The notes under the pieces are model-generated. The model had not been told where the DNA came from and did not search any database. It saw only the letters and a list, made by a program, of their open reading frames with translations. Below, one piece after another: positions 8,742 to 17,865 of a stretch of DNA of 64,000 nt. Origin of the DNA: Olsenella_K absiana (GTDB lineage: Bacteria > Actinomycetota > Coriobacteriia > Coriobacteriales > Atopobiaceae); NCBI RefSeq assembly GCF_036408855.1, contig NZ_JAZGJQ010000011.1, positions 6,226-70,225 of the forward strand. Direction: 5' to 3'. Position 1 is the first letter of the stretch, and each line of letters opens with the position of its first letter. A program made the position numbers and the translations under genes.

Positions 8742-10535
8742 ATGGCAGCGAGCAAGGCCAAGAACAAGGCCAAGAACAAGGGGAGAAGGAGGGGGCGCGG
8801 GCTCCTGCGCACCTTCCTCGGCTACTACGAGGGGCAGATGCACCTGTTCGTGGGCGACATCGTCTGCGCGGTGCTGGTGGCGGGGATCGACCTCGCCTTC
8901 CCCCAGATCCTGCGCACCCTGACGAGGGGGGTGTTCGCCGAGGGCCCCGACGCCATCCTCTCCGTCCTCGGCTACCTGCTCGTGGGCCTGGTCGCGATGT
9001 ACCTCGTGCGCTTCGCGAGCCGCTACTTCGTGGTCTTCTGGGGCCACGTGATGGGCGCGCGTATGGAGAGCCGCATGCGCGAGGACCTCTTCGACGCCTA
9101 CGAGCGCATGAGCTTCTCCTACTTCGACCGCAACAAGAGCGGCGACCTCGTGAGCCGCCTCGTGAGCGACCTGTTCGACATCTCGGAGACCGCCCACCAC
9201 GGCCCGGAGTTCCTGCTCATCGGCGTTGTGGAGATCGTGGGCTCCTTCGTGATCCTCTCCACCATCAACGTGCCCCTCACGCTGGTGCTCGCCGTGGTGC
9301 TCGTCGCCCTGGTCGCCCTGGACGTGGTGGCCAACGTGCGCATGCGCGAGGTGTACGACGAGAACCGCGTGCGCATCTCGGGCGTCAACTCGCGCCTGGA
9401 GGACTCCCTCGAGGGCGTGCGCGTGGTCAAGAGCTTCGCCGCCGAGGACCTCGAGCGCTCCAAGTTCCGCGCGTCCAACGACGCCTACCTCGCCTCCAAG
9501 ACGAGGATGTACCACGCCATGGGCGTCTACCAGGCGGCCATCGCCGTCATGATGGGCTTCCTGAACGTCGCCATCGTCGTCTTCGGCGGCTGGCTGATCG
9601 CGCGCGGGCAGATGGACGCCGGCGACCTGGCGACCTTCGCGCTCTACGTCTCGCTCTTCACCAACCCGATCACCAACATCCTGAACTTCACCGAGACCTT
9701 CCAGAAGGCCGTGGCGGGCTTCGCGCGCTTCATGGAGGTGCTCGACACCCAGCCCGACATCGAGGACGCCCCCGACGCGCGCCCCCTCCGGGTCACCGAG
9801 GGCGCCATCGAGTACCGCCACGTGGACTTCTCCTACGTGGAGGGCGAGCCCGTCATCTCCGACCTCAACCTCAAGATCCGCCCGGGCGAGACGATCGCGC
9901 TGGTCGGGCCGTCGGGCGGCGGCAAGTCAACGACCTGCTCGCTCCTGCCGCGCTTCTACGACGTGGACGCCGGCGAGATCTTGATCGACGGGCAGGACGT
10001 GCGCTCCGTGACCCAGGAGTCGCTGCGCCAGGCGATCGGCCTCGTGCAGCAGGACGTCTACCTCTTCGATGGCAGCGTCGCCGACAACATCGCCTACGGC
10101 AACCCCGAGGCGACCCTCGAGGACATCCGCGAGGCCGGCCGCCGCGCGCACGTGGAGGACTTCGTCCGCGACCTGCCCGAGGGATACGAGACCGAGGTCG
10201 GCCAGCGCGGCACGCGCCTGTCCGGCGGCCAGAAGCAGCGCATCGCGATCGCGCGCGTCTTCCTCAAGAACCCGCCGATCCTGATCTTCGACGAGGCGAC
10301 GAGCGCGCTGGACAACGAGAGCGAGGCCGCGGTGCAGCAGTCCCTCGCCGACCTCGCCGAGGGGCGCACCACGATCGTGATCGCCCACAGGCTCTCGACC
10401 ATCAGGGACGCCGACGAGATCGTGACCATCGACGACGGCCGCGTGTCCGAGCGGGGCACCCACGAGGAGCTGCTCGCCCGCGGCGGCACCTACGCGCACT
10501 ACTATCGGATGCAGTTCGGGGACGCTCAGGCCTAG
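8742..10535 (+). CDS. ABC exporter (permease-ATPase fusion), canonical
   Basis: A 597-aa half-transporter expected to act as a homodimer. The N-terminus is an unusual Lys/Arg repeat (KAKNKAKNKGRRRGRG), followed by six membrane helices and an ATPase domain. All motifs are canonical: Walker A GPSGGGKST (about 388), signature RLSGGQKQR (about 492), Walker B ILIFDEATSALD (about 513), switch His in IAHRLSTI (about 548). The ATG at 8742 is preferred over the upstream GTG at 8676 because GGGAGG lies seven bases before it. It stands alone and is convergent with metH; the two stop codons share the bases CTAG. Probably a lipid or drug exporter (MsbA/LmrA-like); substrate unknown. Confidence 0.9.
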   Translation: MAASKAKNKAKNKGRRRGRGLLRTFLGYYEGQMHLFVGDIVCAVLVAGIDLAFPQILRTLTRGVFAEGPDAILSVLGYLLVGLVAMYLVRFASRYFVVFWGHVMGARMESRMREDLFDAYERMSFSYFDRNKSGDLVSRLVSDLFDISETAHHGPEFLLIGVVEIVGSFVILSTINVPLTLVLAVVLVALVALDVVANVRMREVYDENRVRISGVNSRLEDSLEGVRVVKSFAAEDLERSKFRASNDAYLASKTRMYHAMGVYQAAIAVMMGFLNVAIVVFGGWLIARGQMDAGDLATFALYVSLFTNPITNILNFTETFQKAVAGFARFMEVLDTQPDIEDAPDARPLRVTEGAIEYRHVDFSYVEGEPVISDLNLKIRPGETIALVGPSGGGKSTTCSLLPRFYDVDAGEILIDGQDVRSVTQESLRQAIGLVQQDVYLFDGSVADNIAYGNPEATLEDIREAGRRAHVEDFVRDLPEGYETEVGQRGTRLSGGQKQRIAIARVFLKNPPILIFDEATSALDNESEAAVQQSLADLAEGRTTIVIAHRLSTIRDADEIVTIDDGRVSERGTHEELLARGGTYAHYYRMQFGDAQA

Positions 10536-13147
10536 CCCAGGACCTGCTCGGCTATGCGGGCCGACTCGTTGGCGTCCTTGGCGTAGAAGTCCGCGCCGAC
10601 CATCTTGGCGTACTCGGGGTTGAGGACGGCGCCGCCGACCATGACCTTGCACCAGGGCGCCTGCTCGCGCAGCAGCGCGATCGTCTCGGCCATGGCCGGC
10701 ACGGTCGCGGTCATGAGGGCGGAGAGGCCGGCGAGGGGCACGTGGTCGCGGACGACCGCGTCGCAGAAGTCCTGCGGGTCCACGTCGCGCCCGAGGTCGA
10801 TCACGTCGTAGCCGTAGTTCTCGAGCAGCATCCTCACGATGTTCTTGCCGATGTCGTGGATGTCGCCCTTCACGGTGGCGAGCGCGATCCTCCCCTTGGA
10901 GGCGACCCCTGCCCCCGCGCCTGCCTGGTGCTCCCTGATCTCGTCGAAGCCGGCCTTGGCGGCCTCGGCCGAGGCCATGAGCTGCGGCAGGAAGAAGCGG
11001 CCGCGCTCGAAGCGCTCGCCCACCTCGTCGAGGGCGGGGATGAGGACCTCGTTCACGCAGTACATCGCGTCGTGGCTGGCGAGAAGCTCCCGCACGACCT
11101 CGGGCAGGGGGCCCTTGCGGCCAGAGAGCACGAGGTCGTAGGCCCTGCGCTCGAGCTCGCCCGCGGGGGCCGCGCCCCCCACGCCCGAGGCGTCGCCGCC
11201 CGCGGCGGGAGCGTCTCCGCCGCGGGGCCCCGCGTCCTTCTCGCCCGGCGCGCCCGCGCCCGGGGCCTGCGCGGGGGGCTTGGGCGCGTCGGTGCGGTCC
11301 GCGTAGGCGGCCACGTAGGACTGGGCGCTCCCGTCCTCGCCGGAGAGCACGCGCCAGGAGTTGACCACGTCCATCATCCGCTGCTGCATGGGGTTCATGA
11401 TCGCGAGGTCGAGGCCGGCGGAGAAGGCCGCGGCGAGGAAGGTCGCGTTCAAGAGCGGACGGAAGGGCAGGCCGAAGCTGATGTTGGAGACGCCCAGCAC
11501 CGTGCGCACGCCGGGCAGCTCGCGCTTCACGAGGCGGATGCCGTCGAGGATGGCCCGCGGGGCCTCCTGGTCGGTCGAGGCCGCCATGGCCAGGCAGTCG
11601 ATCGCCACGTCCTCGCGGGGGATCCCCCAGCGCTCTGCCTCTCCTACGATCCTGCGCGCGATGGCGAGGCGCCCCTCGGCGGTCCGGGGGATGCCCTCCT
11701 CGTCGATCGTGAGGCCCACGAGGGCGCAGCCGTAGTGGGCGGCGATGGGGATGACGGAGGCCATCGTGTCCCTGCGGCCGTTGGTCGAGTTGACGAGGGG
11801 CTTTCCGGCGTAGCGCCTGACCGCGGCCTCTATGGTCTCGGGCACGGCGGAGTCGATCTCGAGCGGCAGGCTGGTGACGCCTGAGAGGTCGTCCACGAGC
11901 CTGGCCATGGTCGCGCGCTCGTCGATTTCGGGGAGTCCGGCGTTGACGTCGAGGATCTGGGCGCCCGCCTCGGCCTGCTCGATGGCGAGGCCCATCACGT
12001 AGTCGAGGTTGCCCGAGCGCAGGGCCTCCTTCATGCGCCGCTTGCCCGTGGGGTTGATCCTCTCGCCGATGACGCCCACGTCGCCCTCGCGGAGGGCGCA
12101 GAGCTCCTGGGAGCTCGCGACCACGAAGTCGTGGCGGACGTCGCGGGGCCGTGGCGTGCGCGCGTCGAGGAGTGCGCGCTCGGCCGCCACGTAGGCGGGC
12201 GTGGTGCCGCAGCAGCCGCCGACCACGGTCACTCCGGCGTCGAGCATGCCGGCCACGGCCTGCGCGTACTCCTCTACCCCCACCCCGTAGGTGGTGACGC
12301 CGTCCACGACTGCGGGCAGGCCAGCGTTGGCCTGGGCCATCACGGGGACGCGGCTCCAGGGGAGCATCCGCTCGACGAGCGGCGCCACCTCGGCGGGCCC
12401 GAGCGAGCAGTTGATGCCGATGACGTCCGCGCCGAGGGCGGAGAGGGTCGCGGCGGCCACCTCGGGCGTGGTGCCCAGGAAGGTGCGGCCGTCCTCGCCG
12501 AAGGTCATGGTGCAGAAGACCGGCAGGTCGCACATCTCCCTGCAGGCGAGCAGGGCGGCCTTGGCCTCGGCGAGGTCGGTCATCGTCTCGATCACGACGA
12601 GGTCGGCGCCGGCGGCCTCGGCGGCCAGGGCCTCCTCCGCGAAGAGGTCGTAGGCCCGCTCGAAGGGCAGGGTGCCCAGGGGCTCCAGGAGAGAGCCGGT
12701 GGGGCCGATGTCGGCCGCCACGTAGCGCGGGCGGGCCGCCCGAGCGCAGGCCACGGCGGCGCGGAAGACCTCGTCGACGCCCGCCCTGCCCGCGAGCTTC
12801 TGCCGGGAGGCGCCGAAGGTGTTGGTGGTGACGACGTCGGCGCCGGCGCGCACGTAGGCGGCGTGGACGTCCGTGACGAGCGCGGGGTCGGTGAGGCAGA
12901 GCAGCTCGGGCAGCTCGCCGGCGGCCATGCCGCGCTCCTGGAGCTGGGTGCCCATCGCGCCGTCGAAGAGCAGGAGGGCCTTCCCGGCGAGCACCTGGGC
13001 GAGAAGGTCGTCCCTCACGCGGGTCTCGCGCCGCGCCCCTGCGCCGAAGCGCGCCGGCGGCCGCACCCAGGCCGCCGGCTCGGCCGGCGCGGCCTGAGCG
13101 CGCGCGTCCTTCTCGCCCGTGGTGTGCTCGTCAGTGTCGTTTGCCAT
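10532..13147 (-). CDS. metH: Cobalamin-dependent methionine synthase, without activation domain
   Basis: An 871-aa enzyme that transfers the methyl of methyltetrahydrofolate to homocysteine through cobalamin. Order of domains: homocysteine-binding barrel (about 45-340; FDGAMGTQLQERG, GINCSLGP, VGGCCGTTP zinc Cys pair), folate barrel (about 360-610; GERINPTGKRRMKEAL, ILDVNAG), a Gly/Ala-rich linker, cobalamin cap (about 675-760) and B12 domain with the lower-ligand motif DIHDIGKN. The C-terminal AdoMet activation domain is missing but encoded by the preceding overlapping gene. The N-terminal tail and the linker each contain an EKDA insertion encoded by the dispersed DNA word. Last gene of the metF operon; the start overlaps the upstream gene by 17 bases. 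Confidence 0.95.
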   Translation of the reverse strand: MANDTDEHTTGEKDARAQAAPAEPAAWVRPPARFGAGARRETRVRDDLLAQVLAGKALLLFDGAMGTQLQERGMAAGELPELLCLTDPALVTDVHAAYVRAGADVVTTNTFGASRQKLAGRAGVDEVFRAAVACARAARPRYVAADIGPTGSLLEPLGTLPFERAYDLFAEEALAAEAAGADLVVIETMTDLAEAKAALLACREMCDLPVFCTMTFGEDGRTFLGTTPEVAAATLSALGADVIGINCSLGPAEVAPLVERMLPWSRVPVMAQANAGLPAVVDGVTTYGVGVEEYAQAVAGMLDAGVTVVGGCCGTTPAYVAAERALLDARTPRPRDVRHDFVVASSQELCALREGDVGVIGERINPTGKRRMKEALRSGNLDYVMGLAIEQAEAGAQILDVNAGLPEIDERATMARLVDDLSGVTSLPLEIDSAVPETIEAAVRRYAGKPLVNSTNGRRDTMASVIPIAAHYGCALVGLTIDEEGIPRTAEGRLAIARRIVGEAERWGIPREDVAIDCLAMAASTDQEAPRAILDGIRLVKRELPGVRTVLGVSNISFGLPFRPLLNATFLAAAFSAGLDLAIMNPMQQRMMDVVNSWRVLSGEDGSAQSYVAAYADRTDAPKPPAQAPGAGAPGEKDAGPRGGDAPAAGGDASGVGGAAPAGELERRAYDLVLSGRKGPLPEVVRELLASHDAMYCVNEVLIPALDEVGERFERGRFFLPQLMASAEAAKAGFDEIREHQAGAGAGVASKGRIALATVKGDIHDIGKNIVRMLLENYGYDVIDLGRDVDPQDFCDAVVRDHVPLAGLSALMTATVPAMAETIALLREQAPWCKVMVGGAVLNPEYAKMVGADFYAKDANESARIAEQVLG

Positions 13148-13862
13148 AGCAGGTCCTTCCGGTCGGCCTCAGGAGGCAGAAGTCGTGGCAGATGCAGCCC
13201 TTGCAGGAGAGCCTCGTCCGCTCCTGCGGGGCCCCGTAGAGCCCCACGAGGGCGGTGACGCTCTTGGTGGGGGTCATGAGCTGGGTGCTCGAGAGGGCGA
13301 TGCCGAGCCGGCGCTGGGCGTCGAGCGTGGCGAGCAGGGTCGGCTGAACGGACAGGGGCAGGTCCCCGTAGCCGGGGGAGAAGCGGTAGTTGGTGTAGAG
13401 CCCGCGCTCGGCGGCCTCGCGCACGACGCGGGCCTCGGCGGCGTCCGCGGCGCGCTCCACGAGGGCGCTCGAGGCGGCGTCGAAGATGAGCTCGTCCACG
13501 CGGCTGGTGAGCGAGAGGCGCCTGAGCTCGCGCTCGTTGGCCATGCCCAGGGTCACCGCGAGCACGCCGACGGCGCGGGCGCCCGCGAGGTAGGCCCGCA
13601 TGGACTCGCCGGGAAGCTCGAGCGCCGTGCCCTCGAGGCGCCCTACGAAGCGCCCGTCCTTCTCGCCCGCCTCCGCGCACTCGAAGATGCGCACCACGCC
13701 CGCAGGCCGCGAGACCGCGATGCAGCGCTCGACGTCCGCGTCGATGCGCCCCTCGAGCGCCGGGTCCACCTCCTGGCCCGCGTGGCCCAGGTAGCGCAGG
13801 ACCTCGCCGCGGTCGACGGAGGGGATGTCGAAGGAGAGGACCTCGCCCGCGCCCGCCGTCAC
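13131..13862 (-). CDS. Methionine synthase activation-domain protein (split MetH C-terminus)
   Basis: A 243-aa protein matching the MetH AdoMet-binding reactivation domain, which reductively methylates oxidised cobalamin. The characteristic segment NYRFSPGYGDLPLSVQP is present (about 155-171), as is KSVTALVGL. The C-terminus is Cys-rich (CKGCICHDFC then RTCYGKRH), as in stand-alone activation proteins of anaerobes where the Cys may bind a cluster or metal. It starts at GTG four bases after metF ends and overlaps the metH start. The context makes it the missing domain of the neighbouring MetH. One EKDG insertion near residue 70 carries the dispersed word. Confidence 0.9.
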   Translation of the reverse strand: MTAGAGEVLSFDIPSVDRGEVLRYLGHAGQEVDPALEGRIDADVERCIAVSRPAGVVRIFECAEAGEKDGRFVGRLEGTALELPGESMRAYLAGARAVGVLAVTLGMANERELRRLSLTSRVDELIFDAASSALVERAADAAEARVVREAAERGLYTNYRFSPGYGDLPLSVQPTLLATLDAQRRLGIALSSTQLMTPTKSVTALVGLYGAPQERTRLSCKGCICHDFCLLRPTGRTCYGKRH

Positions 13863-13866
13863 GGCC

Positions 13867-14742
13867 CTACCCCCTCACGTAGCCGCAGCGCCTGAGGGCC
13901 TCGTAGGTGTCGCGCGCGACTGCGGGCTTGTTCATGCTGTAGATGTGCAGGCCGTCCACGCCGTTGGCGGCGAGGTCCTCGAGCTGGCCCACCGCGTACT
14001 CCACGCCGGCCTTGCGCTGGTCCTCCTCGGAGTCGCCGGCCGCCACGAGCCGGCGCACCACCTTGGCGGGGATGGAGGCGCCGCAGGAGAAGGCCATGCG
14101 CTGGATCTGGCGGGTGCTCGTGAAGGGCATGATGCCCACGACCACGGGGACCTTGATGCGCGCGCGGACCAGCCGCTCGCGGAAGCGGTAGAAGTCCTCG
14201 TTCTCGAAGAAGAGCTGCGTCACGAGGAAGTCCACGCCGGCGTCCTGCTTGCGCTTGAGGTTCTCTATGTCCTCGTCGAGGCTCGCGCACTCCACGTGGC
14301 CCTCGGGGTAGCAGGCGCCGCCCACGCAGATCTGGGGGTTCCTCGCCTTGATGTAGGAGACGAGGTCGCTCGCGTGCTCGAAGTCGATCGCCTCCCGGCC
14401 GGGCGTGCGGTCGCCGCGGAGGGCGAGCACGTTGTCGATGCCGGCAGACGTGCAGGCGTCGAGGTAGGCGTCCACGTCCGCCCGGCTGGACCCGAGGCAG
14501 GTGAGGTGGGCGAGCGAGGTGGTGGGTGCGGGCGTGCGCGCGATCTCCGCGGAGATTGCGAGGGTGTTCCCGGAGTTGCCCGAGCCTCCGGCCGAGAAGG
14601 TCACGGAGATCCAGTCGGGGTGGGTCTCCGCGATCATCTGCTCGGAGATGGACCTCGCCGACTCGACGGACATCTCGCCCTTGGGCGGGAAGATCTCCAC
14701 GGAGAAGGTCTGCTTCCTGTCGAGGATGTCGCGGATGCGCAT
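13867..14742 (-). CDS. metF: Methylenetetrahydrofolate reductase
   Basis: A 291-aa TIM-barrel flavoenzyme that makes 5-methyl-THF for MetH. The N-terminus has FSVEIFPPKGE, with the catalytic Glu of the MTHFR family. Later motifs include ISVTFSAGGSG, LALRGD, DFLVTQLFFEN and PVVVGIMP. The start ATG at 14742 (M-R-I-R-D-I-L) follows a GGAGGT Shine-Dalgarno; a longer frame upstream is low-complexity and rejected. First gene of a three-gene operon (metF, activation domain, metH) on the minus strand. No cobalamin or SAM riboswitch was seen in the 250-base divergent spacer before it. Confidence 0.95.
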   Translation of the reverse strand: MRIRDILDRKQTFSVEIFPPKGEMSVESARSISEQMIAETHPDWISVTFSAGGSGNSGNTLAISAEIARTPAPTTSLAHLTCLGSSRADVDAYLDACTSAGIDNVLALRGDRTPGREAIDFEHASDLVSYIKARNPQICVGGACYPEGHVECASLDEDIENLKRKQDAGVDFLVTQLFFENEDFYRFRERLVRARIKVPVVVGIMPFTSTRQIQRMAFSCGASIPAKVVRRLVAAGDSEEDQRKAGVEYAVGQLEDLAANGVDGLHIYSMNKPAVARDTYEALRRCGYVRG

Positions 14743-14991
14743 GGTCTTACCTCCACTCGTCCGGGGCCCGGCGCGGCCGCACGCGGGCCGTCTCCCGGCC
14801 CCGAGTCGCCAATTGGCACGATGGTACTCGCGCCTCGAGCCGGACCCCGGATGTTTACCCAAGGTTTATGTAGGTTCGGGCGAGGGGGCACCCCTACCTG
14901 CGCCGCCTCCGCGCCATCCGCGGTGCGCCGGCGGCTTCGCGGCTTTACGGGTATAAGAGCCTTCGTCGGCCGGGCTTCGGGGAGGGGTAGC

Positions 14992-15675
14992 ATGCGCGTT
15001 CTTCTGGCAGAGGACAACGTCAGTCTCGCGAGGGCGACCGAGGTGATCCTCACCCGCTCCGGCTTCGAGGTCGAGGTCGCGCACGACGGCGGCGAGGCGC
15101 TCGAGCTGTTCAACAACGGCTACTTCGACGTCGGCGTGCTCGACATCATGATGCCGGTGATGGACGGCCTCGAGGTGCTGCGGCGCGTCCGCGCGGAGGG
15201 CAACACCACCCCCGTCATCCTCCTCACCGCCAAGGCCCAGGTGGACGACAGGATCCAGGGGCTCGACCTCGGCGCGGACGACTACATGTCAAAGCCCTTC
15301 GACGCGCGCGAGCTCATCGCCCGCATAAGGGCGGCCGCGCGCCCGCGCTCGGGAGCCGCGGCGACCATCTCCTTCGGCGACCTCACGATCGAGGCGGACG
15401 CCGTCAGGCTCACCACCGCGCGCGGCTCGCTGCGCGTCGACCCCTACGAGGTCTCGATGGTCGCCGCGCTGGCGAACGCGGGGGGATCCGCCGTCGGCAC
15501 GGAGTGGCTCCGCGGCCGCGTGTGGGGCGAGAAGGCCATCGAGGGGGTCGTGCCCCTCTACGCGAAGCTGCTCAACGGCAAGCTCGAGGCCCTCGGCTCG
15601 ACCGTGCGCGTCGAGGGGTCGGACGAGGAGGGGTGGAGGCTGGTGAGGCCCGATGGAGACGGAGCGTCGTCTTAG
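14992..15675 (+). CDS. OmpR-type response regulator
   Basis: A 227-aa regulator. The receiver domain (1-118) has the acidic pocket AEDN, phospho-acceptor Asp at about 51 (LDIMMPVMDG), the Thr of LLTAKA and the Lys of DDYMSKPF. The C-terminal winged helix (about 130-220) is divergent from OmpR/PhoB but keeps the order of strands, with WLRGRVWGEKAIEGVVPLYAKLLNGKLE as recognition region. GGGGAGGGG precedes the ATG. It overlaps the histidine kinase gene by 23 bases. Target genes are unknown; the downstream alarmone synthetase in the same operon is notable. Confidence 0.92.
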   Translation: MRVLLAEDNVSLARATEVILTRSGFEVEVAHDGGEALELFNNGYFDVGVLDIMMPVMDGLEVLRRVRAEGNTTPVILLTAKAQVDDRIQGLDLGADDYMSKPFDARELIARIRAAARPRSGAAATISFGDLTIEADAVRLTTARGSLRVDPYEVSMVAALANAGGSAVGTEWLRGRVWGEKAIEGVVPLYAKLLNGKLEALGSTVRVEGSDEEGWRLVRPDGDGASS

Positions 15676-16942
15676 GCTCCAGCTGACCGCCTCGGTCGTG
15701 GCGGTGCTCCTCGTGATGCTCGGCTTCATCGTCTTCGCGACCTCCGCGGCGCGCGAGGCGCAGGTGGTCGCGACCGCCGACGACGTCCTCGAGGTCGTGC
15801 TCGACTACCGCGGGCAGGTCCCCTCCGGGCTCAAGCGCATGCCCGACGGCAGCCGCGCGACCGCCAACGACCTCTTCGACGCGCAGTTCTTCACGGCAGA
15901 GGTCGACGCGGACGGCCAGGTGACCTCGGTCGACCTCGACAGCATCGAGGTGGTGGACGAGGACGAGGCGCGCTCGCTCGCCTCGCGGGCCGCGTGGCTC
16001 GCCAGGTCCGCCGGACGCGACCGCACCTCGGGAGACGTCGGGAGCTTCCGCTACCGGGCGCTCGTCTCCGAGGACGGGTCGGCGCTCGTGGCCCTCGTCG
16101 ACCTCACGAGCCAGTGGGCATCGGTCCGCAGCGTCGCGCTGTCCATGACCCGGATCTCCCTCCTCGTGGTCATCGGCGTCACCGTGGTGTTCGCCCTGGT
16201 CTCCAAGCGCATCGTCGAGCCGATCGTGCGCGCGCAGACGGCCCAGCGCCAGTTCGTGGTGGACGCCGGCCACGACCTCAGGACGCCCATCTCGATCATC
16301 TCCGCCGACGCGGACGTGCTCGCGTACGACCTCGGCCAGGACAACGAGTGGCTCCGCGACATCAAGCGGCAGGTGGCCAACATGAGCGAGCTCACGGAGA
16401 GCCTGATCGTGCTCTCCCGGGCCGCCACGAGGATCGCGCGCGACGACGTGGTGGACCTTGCCGCCGTCGTGCGCGACGAGGCCTCCTCGTTCCGTTCGCG
16501 CGCCCTGACCGAGGGCCACGAGCTCGAGGTGGACTGCGACGAGGACGCGGTCGTCCGCGGCAACCGCCTCTACCTCACGCGGATGGTGGGGGCCCTGCTC
16601 GACAACGCGTTCAAGTACGCGAGCGCGCACGCCCCCGTGCGGGTCAGGGTGGAGCGGCACGCGAGGCGGGTCGAGCTCTCGGTCTCCAACGCCGCGGACT
16701 CGGTGGACCCGGCCGAGGTCGACCGGTGGTTCGACCGCTTCTACCAGTCGGAGAAGTCGCGCTCCCACCGCGCGGGCGGCTTCGGGATCGGCTTGGCGAT
16801 GGTGCGCGCCGTCGCCGAGGCGCACGGCGGCAGGGCGCGCGCGTCCGCCACTGCGGACGGCGCGGGTGCGGGGGAGGTCACCATCACGGTGACGCTGCCC
16901 GCGCCGGTGAGGAAGTCGAGCGTTCGCGAGGGAAGGGGCTAG
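15653..16942 (+). CDS. Sensor histidine kinase
   Basis: A 429-aa membrane kinase. TM1 spans about 10-30 and TM2 about 165-185, flanking a roughly 135-residue extracytoplasmic sensor rich in Asp. The H box reads DAGHDLRTPISII (His about 207), the N box LLDNAFKYAS (about 317), the F box WFDRFYQSEKSRS, and the G box GFGIGLAMV (about 378). There is no clear HAMP domain. It is co-transcribed with the response regulator (23-base overlap) and ends one base before the ppGpp synthetase start. The signal is unknown; the acidic sensor could bind a cation or cationic peptide, which is inference only. Confidence 0.92.
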   Translation: METERRLRLQLTASVVAVLLVMLGFIVFATSAAREAQVVATADDVLEVVLDYRGQVPSGLKRMPDGSRATANDLFDAQFFTAEVDADGQVTSVDLDSIEVVDEDEARSLASRAAWLARSAGRDRTSGDVGSFRYRALVSEDGSALVALVDLTSQWASVRSVALSMTRISLLVVIGVTVVFALVSKRIVEPIVRAQTAQRQFVVDAGHDLRTPISIISADADVLAYDLGQDNEWLRDIKRQVANMSELTESLIVLSRAATRIARDDVVDLAAVVRDEASSFRSRALTEGHELEVDCDEDAVVRGNRLYLTRMVGALLDNAFKYASAHAPVRVRVERHARRVELSVSNAADSVDPAEVDRWFDRFYQSEKSRSHRAGGFGIGLAMVRAVAEAHGGRARASATADGAGAGEVTITVTLPAPVRKSSVREGRG

Positions 16943-16943
16943 C

Positions 16944-17663
16944 ATGCTCGAGACGACGCGGGACGCGAGCGAGAAGGACGCGAGCGAGAAGGGCGCGTGC
17001 GGGCAGGACGCGTGCGAGAAGGGCGCGCCCGAGCGGCCCCAGGGTGCCGGCGCGGCGTCTGCGGAGGAGTACTACGGGGAGCGCTACGCGGACCTCGTGG
17101 GCGCCAAGCGGCAGGTCTGCGACCTGGTCGAGGAGTTCATGGCCTCCCGCAGCGGCGAGGACGACCTCAAGCCGGTCGTCTACTACACCGCGCGCATCAA
17201 GTCCCCGGCGAGCCTGGTCGAGAAGCTCGAGCGCCTGGGCGTGGAGGGCGGCACCTACGAGGACGCCGTGGCGCTCGGCGTCCACGACGTCGTGGGCGTT
17301 CGCATCAACTGCGCCTTCGTGGACGACGTCTACGAGGCGGCGCGCTGGCTGGAGGCGCGCCCCGAGGTCGAGGTCGTGGGGCGAAAGGACTACATCGAGC
17401 ACCCCAAGCCCAACGGCTACCGGAGCCTGCACCTGATCATCCGGGTGAAGGAGGGTCCGGCCTCCCGCGTCAACGCCATCGAGGTGCAGCTCAGGACCAT
17501 CGGCATCGACTTCTGGGCCACGCTCGAGCACAAGATCAAGTACAAGAAGTCCGTCCGGAACCCCGAGCTCATGCAGGCGGAGCTCAAGCGCTGCGCGGAC
17601 GAGATCGCCTCGATCGACATCTCCATGCAGGCGATAAGAAACGTCATCCGAGACGCGGACTAG
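16944..17663 (+). CDS. Small alarmone synthetase (RelA/SpoT synthetase domain)
   Basis: A 239-aa single-domain (p)ppGpp synthetase of the RelQ/RelP type, lacking the hydrolase and TGS domains. Motifs: ARIKSPASLVEKL (about 73-85), VHDVVGVRINCAF, the substrate-binding KDYIEHPKPNGYRSLHL, and EVQLRTIGIDFWATLEHK. It makes pppGpp or ppGpp from ATP and GDP/GTP. The first 30 residues are a degenerate repeat (SEKD/SEKG/CGQD/CEKG) encoded by four tandem 15-bp copies of the dispersed word and are not part of the fold. It starts one base after the kinase gene, so alarmone output is probably co-expressed with the two-component system. Confidence 0.9.
   Translation: MLETTRDASEKDASEKGACGQDACEKGAPERPQGAGAASAEEYYGERYADLVGAKRQVCDLVEEFMASRSGEDDLKPVVYYTARIKSPASLVEKLERLGVEGGTYEDAVALGVHDVVGVRINCAFVDDVYEAARWLEARPEVEVVGRKDYIEHPKPNGYRSLHLIIRVKEGPASRVNAIEVQLRTIGIDFWATLEHKIKYKKSVRNPELMQAELKRCADEIASIDISMQAIRNVIRDAD
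16967..17026 (+). repeat. Four tandem 15-bp copies of the GAGAAGGAC word
   Basis: Units at 16967-16981, 16982-16996, 16997-17011 and 17012-17026 read GAGCGAGAAGGACGC, then variants with GGGCGC and GGCAGGACGC. The array lies at the 5' end of the alarmone synthetase gene and keeps its frame. It is the only place in the window where the dispersed word forms a tandem array. Confidence 0.85.
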
Positions 17664-17681
17664 CGCGGCGCGCCACACGCC

Positions 17682-17712
17682 GGCGTCCCGTCCTGCGTCG
17701 GGCGTCCCGTCC
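17682..17712. repeat. 12-bp direct repeat in spacer
   Basis: GGCGTCCCGTCC at 17682-17693 and 17701-17712, period 19. It lies in the 200-base spacer after the alarmone synthetase gene. No terminator with a T-tract was recognised. Confidence 0.6.
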
Positions 17713-17865
17713 GGTGTCCGGCGCCGCTGACCAGGGCCATATGCCCATCGCCCGGCTCGTTGAGGCGCCTCCGGATGAGTGGTAGTGTTCTTTCCGGAAA
17801 CGGACGGTGCCGCCTGCGCGGCGGCCCCAGAGCGAGGCGGGAGCCTCCAGAAGGGCGGATGGCAC

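Noticed and set aside
6678..9821. 1047-codon open frame on the minus strand, and similar long antisense frames (for example 891-3287 and 57339-60254)
   Set aside because: They mirror well-supported genes on the other strand and their translations are biased toward His, Arg, Gly, Ala and Val, as expected from GC-rich third positions; no family motifs.
14743..14991. Cobalamin or SAM riboswitch before the metF-metH operon
   Set aside because: No B12-box, SAM-I or SAM-II core sequence could be found on the minus strand of this spacer.
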